Of a stretch of DNA of 64,000 nt, positions 57,592-64,000 are shown piece by piece (the first letter of the stretch is position 1; each line of letters starts with the position of its first letter). A model generated the notes under the pieces. The model was not told the DNA's origin. It saw only the letters and a list, made by a program, of their open reading frames with translations, and made no database searches. The translations under genes and the position numbers were made by a program. Source of the DNA: JAHDVS01 sp964370985 (GTDB lineage: Bacteria; Actinomycetota; Thermoleophilia; Gaiellales; Gaiellaceae); NCBI GenBank assembly GCA_964370985.1, contig CAYJLE010000001.1:216811-280810 (forward strand). Direction: 5' to 3'.

Positions 57592-59981
57592 TGGGCGGCA
57601 TCGCCAGGTTCGCCATCAAGCACCGCTGGCTGATTCTGGCCGGCTGGATCGCGGCGATCGCGCTCATCCAGGTGGGGTCGTCAGCCGTCGGAGGCGCGGA
57701 GTACAAGGACGACTTCAAGCTCCCCGGCACGGAGATCCAGGAAGTCTTCGACCTGCTCGAGGAGTCCGGCTTCTCGCAGGAGAACAACGCGGTCGGGACG
57801 ATGGTGTTGCACCGGCCGAACCGCGCCGGCGCCCTCGAGGCCGAGCCCGCCGGGTTCCTGGGCGACGCCGAGGCCGCCGTATGCCATGTCGAGGAAGCAC
57901 GCGTCACCACGATCACCACGCCCTGGGGTTCGGTGGCGTGCGCACCCGACGTCGAGGACTCCGCGACGGCACGGCCCGACCTCCTCAGTCCGGACAAGTC
58001 GGTGGCGCTTGCCGAGGTCGTGTTCGCGGTCGCGCAGCCGGAGCAGAAGACGCCGAAGGCCGCCTACGAGGCGCTGAAGACGCTGCGCTCGGACAGCCTG
58101 GGGGTCGAGTTCACGGGCGCAACGTTCGAGGGTGTCGACAAGAGCGAGCCGGTGCTTCCGCCGGAGATCCTCGGACTCATCGCAGCGCTGCTCATCCTCG
58201 CGGTCGTGTTCCGGACGCTCGGAACCTCCGTGTTGCCCCTTCTGTGCGCCGGCTTCGCGCTCCTCTCCTGCTTCGGTCTCGTGGCGCTTCTGAGCCACGT
58301 GATGACGGTCGCGGACTGGACACCGAACCTCGCGGCGTTGATGGTGATCGGAGTCGGGGTCGACTACGCGCTGTTCATCGTCACCCGCCACCGACGCAAC
58401 CTGCAGCGGGGGATGAGCGTCGAGGACTCGATCGTGAGCGCGCTCAACACGTCGGGCCGGGCGGTGCTGTTCGCGGGTGTCACCGTGTGTATCGCGATCC
58501 TCGGGCTGTGCGCGCTCGGGGTGAGCTTCCTCTACGGCGTCGCGTTCGGCACCTCGCTCGGGGTTGCGTTGACGATGGTCGCAGCGATCACGCTGCTGCC
58601 GGCGCTGTTGTCGCTGCTCGGGCGTCGCGCGTTGCCGAGGTCGCAGCGTGAAGCGCTCCCGTCGGACAGGCGGGTCAAGCTCCTGCTCTGCGCGATCCCG
58701 CCGCTGTGCGTCGTGTTCTGGATCCTGTACGGACTTGAGGCTGTGATGAAGCCTCTGTCGGCGAGGCTTGCGGCGCGACGCGGCGACGCGGCGTTCTGGC
58801 AGTTCTGGGCGAAGTTCGGCGAGCGGCGAGCGCTCGCCCTTGGTGCGCTCGCTGTCGTCGTGCTGGTCGTCTTGTCGATCCCGTTCCTCTCGCTTCGGCT
58901 GGGATCGGCCGACCAGCGCACCGCGCCCGCCGGCTCGACCACCCGTACCGGCTTCGAGCTGATCCAGGACGAGTTCGGCAAGGGGTACAACTCGACCCTG
59001 GACCTCGTCGTCAGCGGACCGGGCGCGGGCGACGAGGCGTTCATCGAGGAGGTCGCGACGAGCCTCGCGGCCGTCGAGAACGTCGACAAGGCGAGCGTCC
59101 TCGCCCGGCCCGCGACCGATGAGCTCGCATTCATCGGGTTCAAGTCGGTCACCGGTCCCCAGGACACCGAGACGGTCGACCTCGTCAAGTCGCTCCGCGC
59201 CGATGTGATCCCAGGGCTCGTCGACGACACCGATACGGACATCTACGTCTACGGCGAGACCGCGGTGACGATCGACTTCTCCGGTGTGCTCGCAGCCAAG
59301 ATGCCGTACTTCTTCGTCGCGGTGGTCGGGCTCTCGTTCCTGCTGTTGATGGTCGCGTTCCGCAGCCTCGTCATCCCCGCAACCGCAGCGGCGATGAACC
59401 TCCTCGCCGCGACGGCGTCGTTCGGGATCCTCGTCGCCGTCTTCCAGTGGGGTTGGCTCGGCGACGCCCTCGGCGTGGGAGCAGGAGGACCGATCGAGGC
59501 GTTCATGCCCGTGCTCTTCTTCGCGATCCTGTTCGGGCTATCGATGGACTACCAGGTGTTCCTCGTCAGCCGGATACACGAGGAGTGGGTCCACACCGGC
59601 GACAACGCCCGCTCGGTCAGGGTAGGCCTCGGTGAGACCGGTGGGATCATCACCGCCGCGGGCCTGATCATGATCACCGTCTTCGCCGGATTCGCCCTCT
59701 CGGAAGAACGGGTGCTCCAGATGCTCGGGATCGGCCTCGCAAGCGCGGTCTTCCTCGACGCCTTCATCGTTCGCACGATGCTCGTCCCCTCGGTCATGCA
59801 CCGGCTCGGCAAGTCCAACTGGTGGTACCCGCGGTGGCTCGGCAGGATCACTCCGCGCGTCTCGATCGAGCCGCCCGAGTCCAGAAATGCGGCTCCACCG
59901 AACCGGGGGCACTGCGGAGGGCCTCCACGAAGCCCAGAGCCCATCAAGCCAAGCGAGCCCGAAACCCTGCCACTTTCGTGA
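57588..59981 (+). CDS. MMPL/RND-family transporter, 797 aa
   Basis: Two halves with large external loops. The first has LMVIGVGVDYALFIVTRHRR near residue 250, the second FGLSMDYQVFLVSRIHEEWV near 650, with the acidic/tyrosine pair of the proton path. ATG 57591 or GTG 57588 starts the protein; the GTG overlaps the tetR stop. The last 40 residues after WWYPRWLGRITPRVSIEPP are proline-rich and not family-like. They run into sequence antisense to a truncated gene and probably arose at a recombination junction. Confidence 0.9.
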   Translation: MMGGIARFAIKHRWLILAGWIAAIALIQVGSSAVGGAEYKDDFKLPGTEIQEVFDLLEESGFSQENNAVGTMVLHRPNRAGALEAEPAGFLGDAEAAVCHVEEARVTTITTPWGSVACAPDVEDSATARPDLLSPDKSVALAEVVFAVAQPEQKTPKAAYEALKTLRSDSLGVEFTGATFEGVDKSEPVLPPEILGLIAALLILAVVFRTLGTSVLPLLCAGFALLSCFGLVALLSHVMTVADWTPNLAALMVIGVGVDYALFIVTRHRRNLQRGMSVEDSIVSALNTSGRAVLFAGVTVCIAILGLCALGVSFLYGVAFGTSLGVALTMVAAITLLPALLSLLGRRALPRSQREALPSDRRVKLLLCAIPPLCVVFWILYGLEAVMKPLSARLAARRGDAAFWQFWAKFGERRALALGALAVVVLVVLSIPFLSLRLGSADQRTAPAGSTTRTGFELIQDEFGKGYNSTLDLVVSGPGAGDEAFIEEVATSLAAVENVDKASVLARPATDELAFIGFKSVTGPQDTETVDLVKSLRADVIPGLVDDTDTDIYVYGETAVTIDFSGVLAAKMPYFFVAVVGLSFLLLMVAFRSLVIPATAAAMNLLAATASFGILVAVFQWGWLGDALGVGAGGPIEAFMPVLFFAILFGLSMDYQVFLVSRIHEEWVHTGDNARSVRVGLGETGGIITAAGLIMITVFAGFALSEERVLQMLGIGLASAVFLDAFIVRTMLVPSVMHRLGKSNWWYPRWLGRITPRVSIEPPESRNAAPPNRGHCGGPPRSPEPIKPSEPETLPLS

Positions 59982-60313
59982 AGCGGGACACCAAGATCCA
60001 ACCCGAGTGCCTTCATCGCCGCTTGGAACCTGTCCTTGTGCGCCTGCCACAAATACCCGTACAGGTTCGCGTACGACCGCGCGACGTCGAGCGTCGGTGC
60101 GCCTTCAGCGCCATGCTTGCGGAGTGTGCGCAGCTCCTCAAAGGCCATCCCGAGCGACTCGAACACCTCTCCCAGTTCGTTCATGAATGCCTCGCGGGTT
60201 GCCCCGAACGCAGGCACGGCGTAGACGAGCTCCTGCAGCCCGAGCATGATGCGCGCAACCCATGCCTCGCCGGTCCCGAAGTTCGCGTAGTGCTCGATCC
60301 TGAACTCGTCCAT
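59895..60313 (-). pseudogene. 3'-truncated gene fragment (about 115-125 codons), unknown function
   Basis: ATG 60313 overlaps the HNH gene stop (TGATG). The first about 115 residues look like a real helical protein (DEFRIEHYANFGTGEAWVAR, LGEVFESLGMAFEELRTLRK, YANLYGYLWQAHKDRFQAAM). Beyond about 59.97 kb the frame merely continues antisense through the end of the MMPL gene to a stop at 59549. The 3' end was therefore probably lost at a recombination junction; the true end cannot be placed exactly. Confidence 0.6.
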
Positions 60314-61041
60314 CAAAGCTCGATCACGTTCACAGCTCGCTCACGCTCTTCATCCCGGAACGCGAGTCGCCGCTGGAGCAGCTCAGTCCAGAAGACCACG
60401 CCACCTACGTTGAGTTCAACGAGGATGAACTCGCGCCCGTCCGCCGTGCGCGCCTGGTAGGTCAGCGACACGCGTGGGTTGGGCTCCCCGTGTCGTGGAA
60501 CGAGAATGAAGCCCTTGGCCAGCAGGGCGCCGACCACCATCCTTCTGACCGCATCGAACTTCGGATCTAGGACGTGGTCGCCGGAATCGACGCAGATGCA
60601 CTCAAGCGCCATCTTGTAGATTGCCCGCAAAGCCTTGCGGTATCGCGTGACCGACACCGGCCCGCCACTGCTCACACTCAGCTCCAGCCTCCCGGGTTCG
60701 ACCTCCCTGAACGCGCGCTCGTTGTGCATGGTGAAAACGAGGTCTCCAGGCCGAGGTGATGACACCGTGCCGTCGACCCACCTGGACTGCGGCCGCTTGC
60801 CATCGCGCGACTCGACGCCGAGCGTGACCCGCATCAGGCTGACGTGGGGCAGCTGCAGGAAGGCCTGCTCCACGTCCGCGAGCGGGCCGTTGTTACAGCG
60901 ATCGCAGACCACGCCCGGCGGCAGGGTCAGGTCGTCGTTGCCGAGCCCACGCGGAAAGACGTGCTCCTCGCTGCGGAACCCGCCGTCGTGGCGACGGCAG
61001 AAGATGCAACCCTGTGAGAACGTCGCGGTCGGCCCAGGCAT
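60313..61041 (-). CDS. HNH-like endonuclease-fold protein, 242 aa
   Basis: CIFCRRHDGGFRSEEHVFPR near residue 13 and CDRCNNGPLADVE near 46 are the zinc and HNH-type (EHVFPRGLGN) motifs of an HNH/treble-clef nuclease. The remaining 180 residues are unrecognised and may be a substrate-recognition domain (DGREFILVELNVGGVVFWTE). ATG 61041 is 11 bp downstream of the small upstream gene. Codon use is less GC3-rich than in the backbone. Genes of this kind are frequent in islands and defence loci; the target is unknown. Confidence 0.72.
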   Translation of the reverse strand: MPGPTATFSQGCIFCRRHDGGFRSEEHVFPRGLGNDDLTLPPGVVCDRCNNGPLADVEQAFLQLPHVSLMRVTLGVESRDGKRPQSRWVDGTVSSPRPGDLVFTMHNERAFREVEPGRLELSVSSGGPVSVTRYRKALRAIYKMALECICVDSGDHVLDPKFDAVRRMVVGALLAKGFILVPRHGEPNPRVSLTYQARTADGREFILVELNVGGVVFWTELLQRRLAFRDEERERAVNVIEL

Positions 61042-61052
61042 CGAAGCCCGTC

Positions 61053-61259
61053 TCAGCTCGGGCGACGGTTGTAAGGACTCTGGTTCACAGGCCTCAGCGA
61101 GACGCCCTCTTCCGATGCCTTACTCCGCACGGCTTGTTCGGTGCGTCCAAGCTTCAGGCCGATCACGCGGGTTGGTGTGTTGCCGCGCGCAAGAGCGCGA
61201 AGCGAGCGAACGTCCTGGCTACTCCAGGGCGTTCCACTGTTGCGGCTGGACTTCGACAC
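61053..61259 (-). CDS. small conserved putative DNA-binding protein, 68 aa
   Basis: WSSQDVRSLRALARGNTPTR followed by VIGLKLGRTEQAVRSKASEE and GVSLRPVNQSPYNRR is a compact helical pattern that I recognise from many small uncharacterised bacterial and mobile-element proteins, with a SANT/Myb-like appearance. GTG 61259 has AAAGGAG five to six bases upstream. It leads a three-gene minus-strand operon with the HNH gene. Confidence 0.7.
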   Translation of the reverse strand: MSKSSRNSGTPWSSQDVRSLRALARGNTPTRVIGLKLGRTEQAVRSKASEEGVSLRPVNQSPYNRRPS

Positions 61260-61385
61260 CTAAACTCCTTTCGTCGGGGTCGATTGGCACCCTCTCAGCT
61301 TCCCATCACGGACCAGAACGGGCACCTGACTTTAGCACGCGACACAAACGGACCCCAACGCTATAGTCTGTCCGAGGCGGCGAGC

Positions 61386-61391
61386 TATCCT
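61386..61391 (+). promoter_or_regulatory. TATCCT -10 box of the island gene pair
   Basis: The hexamer ends six bases before ATG 61398, as in other leaderless genes of the window. A second TATAGT lies upstream at 61362-61367. Confidence 0.5.
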
Positions 61392-61397
61392 TCGCAC

Positions 61398-62072
61398 ATG
61401 AACTTCGACGATCTCCTCGGCATCAACCGAGCCGAGCAGCTCCGCGGCCCTATCCTCGGCGCGATCACCGATGCATACACTGAGAACTGCGGGCGCTTCT
61501 CGGACGAGCTCGGCGACAACAACCTGACGTTCGCGGTCTGCGTCGTCCACAACCTGCGGCATCTTCTTGAAGAAGCACTCGAAGCCGAACCGGGCGTCAC
61601 CACCAGCCGGCCACGCAACTCGTTCCAGATCGAGATCGACGGCACCCTCGTCCTGCACTTCTACAAAGGAGGCAGCGGCGCTGACGCCGTAGGCGAGATG
61701 CGCTTCGACGAGTCGCAGACCAAGCTCGACCTTGTCAACGAGAACGCACAGCAGCTGTCGCTCATCTTCGATGATGAGATCCCAGAGGATGCACACCGGC
61801 GCGTCCGTCACCTCGTAGTCGTCCATACCGGAACGCCGGCCGACGGGCTCAGGAGCGTTCACATTGGCGCCCCCTACCTCTCGCCAGTCAATGGCCTCTC
61901 GTGGATCTGGCTCGAGCCGCTCGACGGCCGCGAGACGACCTCCGTCGGCGAGCCGGTTGTTCCGCACGTGCATGGGACGGCGCCGTGGCTCGACGAGAGC
62001 GCTCTTCCCGAGCTCATCGTCGAGCTGCGACAACCAGCTGAGGAGTCTTCCGAGACGAATACTGCGTCGTGA
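61398..62072 (+). CDS. protein coupled to an XRE/ImmA regulator, 224 aa, unknown function
   Basis: Not recognised. It is acidic and apparently cytosolic, with an N-terminal helical part (LLGINRAEQLRGPILGAITD, VCVVHNLRHLLEEALEAEP) and a beta-rich second half (SFQIEIDGTLVLHFYKGGSG, RSVHIGAPYLSPVNGLSWIW). No catalytic motif is obvious. The stop overlaps the peptidase gene start (GTGA), so the two are made together. Such partners of ImmA-type proteins can be substrates or effectors. Confidence 0.65.
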   Translation: MNFDDLLGINRAEQLRGPILGAITDAYTENCGRFSDELGDNNLTFAVCVVHNLRHLLEEALEAEPGVTTSRPRNSFQIEIDGTLVLHFYKGGSGADAVGEMRFDESQTKLDLVNENAQQLSLIFDDEIPEDAHRRVRHLVVVHTGTPADGLRSVHIGAPYLSPVNGLSWIWLEPLDGRETTSVGEPVVPHVHGTAPWLDESALPELIVELRQPAEESSETNTAS

Positions 62073-63199
62073 GCGTCGAAGCCGCACGTGCAGTCACGCC
62101 GATCTTCGATCCAACGCGTCTCAAGCTCGCGCGGGAGTGCAGGGGCCTCCTGAAGAGCCAACTAGCCGCGGTCGTCTCGGTCACGCCGGCCGCGATAGGA
62201 CAGTTTGAGAGCGGCATGGTCAAGCCGAGCGCCCAAACGCTCGCCCAACTAGCCCTCGTGCTCGCGTTCCCCGTCGAGTTCTTCGCGTTCAGCGGCGAGC
62301 CACGACAAACACCAACTATCGCAGACACCTTCTTTCGCAGCCTTCGGAGTGCGCGGCAAGCAGAGCGACAGCAGGCCGTGGCACACGCGACACTCGTGTG
62401 GGAGGTCGTGCGCAAGCTCGAAGATCGGGTCCAGCTACCGGCCTTCGACCTACCGACCCATCTTCACGTGTCGAGCACAACACCGCTCGAAGACATTGAA
62501 GAGATTGCGGACGAGCTACGCAAAGCATGGAAGCTGGAGCCCGGACCGGTGCCTCATGTCATCCGGCTCCTCGAACTCCACGGCATCATCGTTACCCGCT
62601 ACCGATCAGGCAGCGAACGGCTGGACGCATTCTCATGCCCCTTCCCCGAGCGGCCCATCGTCGTTCTCGGTGACGACAAGGGCGACTTCGCGCGCTCACG
62701 CTTCGACGGCACACATGAGCTCGGTCACTTGGTCATGCACCCGGATCCCCAGCCCGGAGACCGGGTCCTGGAGAACCAGGCACAACGCTTCGCGGCGGCG
62801 TTTCTCATGCCTCGAGCCGAAATCGTCGATGCGCTTCCGCGCGACCGCGTCGACTGGACGCAACTCGTCACCCTCAAGCGACAATGGGGGGTGGCAATGC
62901 AAGCGCTCCTCTACCGTGCGCGCACGCTTGGCACGCTCGACGCCTCCGCCTACGAGAACGCAATGAAGACCATGAGCCGCCGAGGCTGGCGAAAGCGTGA
63001 GCCGGGCTACCTCGGAAGCCCCGAACGCCCGCGCCTACTGAGCAAGGCTATCGAAGCGCTCGAAAGAGTGGACGTCACGTTCGCAGAGATAGCCCAGACG
63101 GTGAGACTGAGCGAAGCGACTCTGAAGACGATCCTCGGTGCCGAAGCGGACCAGGCAACTACGAAGGTCGTCGTGGACCTCTCCGACGATCAGCGATAG
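62069..63199 (+). CDS. XRE HTH / ImmA-IrrE-type metallopeptidase, 376 aa
   Basis: The N-terminal XRE domain (LKLARECRGLLKSQLAAVVS, VTPAAIGQFESGMVKPSAQT) binds DNA. The peptidase-type domain has the zinc motif FDGTHELGHLVMHPDPQPGD near residue 212, with ENQAQRFAAAFLMPRAEI supplying the third ligand region. Family members cleave repressors in ICEs and prophages, or regulate stress genes. The C-terminal 90 residues contain a second possible HTH (VTFAEIAQTVRLSEATLKTI). Confidence 0.88.
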   Translation: MSVEAARAVTPIFDPTRLKLARECRGLLKSQLAAVVSVTPAAIGQFESGMVKPSAQTLAQLALVLAFPVEFFAFSGEPRQTPTIADTFFRSLRSARQAERQQAVAHATLVWEVVRKLEDRVQLPAFDLPTHLHVSSTTPLEDIEEIADELRKAWKLEPGPVPHVIRLLELHGIIVTRYRSGSERLDAFSCPFPERPIVVLGDDKGDFARSRFDGTHELGHLVMHPDPQPGDRVLENQAQRFAAAFLMPRAEIVDALPRDRVDWTQLVTLKRQWGVAMQALLYRARTLGTLDASAYENAMKTMSRRGWRKREPGYLGSPERPRLLSKAIEALERVDVTFAEIAQTVRLSEATLKTILGAEADQATTKVVVDLSDDQR

Positions 63200-63227
63200 C
63201 CCGCCCGAGCGACCGTACTGGAGGGAG

Positions 63228-63389
63228 TCAACGGCGTGGCGGGTGATCTTCGTCCAGCATCCTGAGAGGTGTACCGCAATGCGGACAACAGCCGACCTGC
63301 CCCGACGTTGATTTGTAGTCCGAGATTGCGCCGCCCGGGAAGAACCGAAAGCACTTCGGGCAGAACGGCCGCCAAGCCATGTCGGCCAT
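63228..63389 (-). CDS. zinc-ribbon protein, 53 aa
   Basis: MADMAWRPFCPKCFRFFPGG starts the protein and CCPHCGTPLRMLDEDHPPR ends it, giving two CxxC knuckles 27 residues apart, a zinc ribbon. ATG 63389 is chosen; ATG 63380 is in frame. It is convergent with the peptidase gene, 28 bp away. The size and spacing suggest a metal-bound adaptor or DNA-binding module of the island. Confidence 0.6.
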   Translation of the reverse strand: MADMAWRPFCPKCFRFFPGGAISDYKSTSGQVGCCPHCGTPLRMLDEDHPPRR

Positions 63390-63502
63390 CAGCCTACGCC
63401 TCACGCCCGCGACGCCGGCGGCAACCGAGTGCCCGGGTGTGCCATGGCAGACCTAGCGTCCCGAAGCAGCACTTCGGCTGGTCGGATTCGAGCTGAGGGT
63501 AG

Positions 63503-63859
63503 TCAGGCGTCGCGAGGGTACTCGATGACTTCCTCGCCTCCGAACGTGCGCACGATCTCGAAGAGCATCGGGAGGTTATCGCACGCATCCTTCACGACGT
63601 TCTCGTTCCTGACGAGTGTTGTCACGTCAGACAAGGTCTGGGTACGGCCCGCGACCATGTTCGCGATCGTGTCGTCAGGGGCCCTGCTCCCCTGATATGT
63701 CCCCCACGTGATCGGGTATTCCCCGAGCTTGTACCTTTGCACGAGCGCCTCTTCTTCCGAGGTGAGCGCGAGGCGATAGGAGAGGGTGAAGGACACCCCT
63801 TTGTGGCCACCGAGCATCCCTTTTACGTCCTGTTGGCTCCGCTTGATCACGAGCTTCAT
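63503..63859 (-). CDS. protein of unknown function, 118 aa
   Basis: MKLVIKRSQQDVKGMLGGHK and VSFTLSYRLALTSEEEALVQ suggest a small alpha/beta protein; LGEYPITWGTYQGSRAPDDT lies in the centre. It has no cysteines. ATG 63859 has a GAGAGG stretch upstream. It stands between the zinc-ribbon gene and the IS21-like repeats. Confidence 0.6.
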   Translation of the reverse strand: MKLVIKRSQQDVKGMLGGHKGVSFTLSYRLALTSEEEALVQRYKLGEYPITWGTYQGSRAPDDTIANMVAGRTQTLSDVTTLVRNENVVKDACDNLPMLFEIVRTFGGEEVIEYPRDA

Positions 63860-63952
63860 GGCCGCCTCTCTCTTGAACCTGGGGGTTTCCTTCTCAGTAC
63901 GCAGCGCCCCTTCGGATGCATTATGAGGCTCACCCGCCTTCTCGATTATCGA

Positions 63953-63997
63953 CGCCGGCCTAATACTGACCCTGTGTCGCCGGTTGAATGCTGACCC
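63953..63997. mobile_element. tandem end repeats of an IS21-like element, cut by window edge
   Basis: CGCCGGCCTAATACTGACCC (63953-63972) and CGCCGGTTGAATGCTGACCC (63978-63997) are imperfect direct repeats; in reverse they read GGGTCAGyATT...CCGGCG. Multiple copies of such GGGTCA/CCGGCG motifs are typical of IS21-family ends. The transposase would lie beyond the right edge, so the call is tentative. Confidence 0.45.
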
Positions 63998-64000
63998 CCC

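Noticed and set aside
59549..59894. Continuation of the minus-strand frame behind the HNH gene through the MMPL transporter
   Set aside because: The residues are antisense to conserved transporter helices; the real coding part ends near 59.9-59.97 kb.

Overview
The window is very GC-rich, and its coding frames end almost every codon in G or C. Starts are often GTG or TTG, and neighbouring genes repeatedly overlap by four bases (NTGA). Together with an F420-type luciferase-like oxidoreductase, ANTAR and LAL/LuxR regulators, MMPL transporters and many apparently leaderless genes, this points to a high-GC actinobacterium, most likely of the Thermoleophilia (Gaiella/Solirubrobacter-like). The lineage is an inference; there is no rRNA gene in the window.

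Layout. 1-2.1 kb: minus-strand trio of a membrane protein (cut by the window edge), a GT4 glycosyltransferase and a LOG-family protein. 2.2-9.5 kb: adenosine-deaminase-like enzyme, a short LuxR protein, a MalT/LAL-type regulator, a membrane HD-GYP protein, a 28-codon peptide gene with its own promoter, another LuxR protein and an RpoD-like sigma factor. 9.7-13.4 kb: type IA topoisomerase, PlsC acyltransferase and a stand-alone 5'-3' exonuclease. 13.4-15.9 kb: lutABC lactate-oxidation operon. 15.9-17.8 kb: glnK-amtB behind an attenuator-like leader. 17.8-28.3 kb: cupin, PfkB kinase, LLM oxidoreductase, hybrid histidine kinase, a rod-shaped RNA that is probably 6S RNA, ADP-forming acyl-CoA ligase with enoyl-CoA hydratase, and two proteins of unknown function. 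A palindromic repeat family is scattered through 19-28 kb. 28.3-31.9 kb: XRE regulator divergent from a GcvT-fold protein, then an anchored peptidoglycan-binding protein.

31.9-39.1 kb: histidine degradation operon (hutF-hutH-hutU-hutI, transcribed leftwards) below a lipoprotein serpin. A MITE-like element sits exactly at the hutU/hutI junction. 39.2-44.8 kb: MazF-type toxin-antitoxin pair, an MMPL transporter with a companion membrane protein, and a divergent NarL-type two-component system that shares an 18-bp palindrome with it. 44.9-51.8 kb: small proteins, a cNMP-binding/flavin reductase fusion, an ANTAR regulator, PRC-barrel-like proteins, a 22-residue membrane peptide, an I78-like lipoprotein, a flavin reductase/YciI fusion and a second toxin-antitoxin pair. 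51.9-55.4 kb: two ATPase/permease pairs in one overlapping ABC operon. 55.4-60 kb: second GcvT-fold protein with a structured leader, and a TetR/MMPL pair behind overlapping palindromes.

From about 59.9 kb to the right edge base composition and gene content change: a truncated gene, an HNH-type nuclease, a small putative DNA-binding protein, a leaderless gene coupled to an XRE/ImmA-type peptidase, a zinc ribbon, and IS21-like end repeats at the edge. This looks like the margin of an acquired island. No tRNA, rRNA or CRISPR array was recognised.
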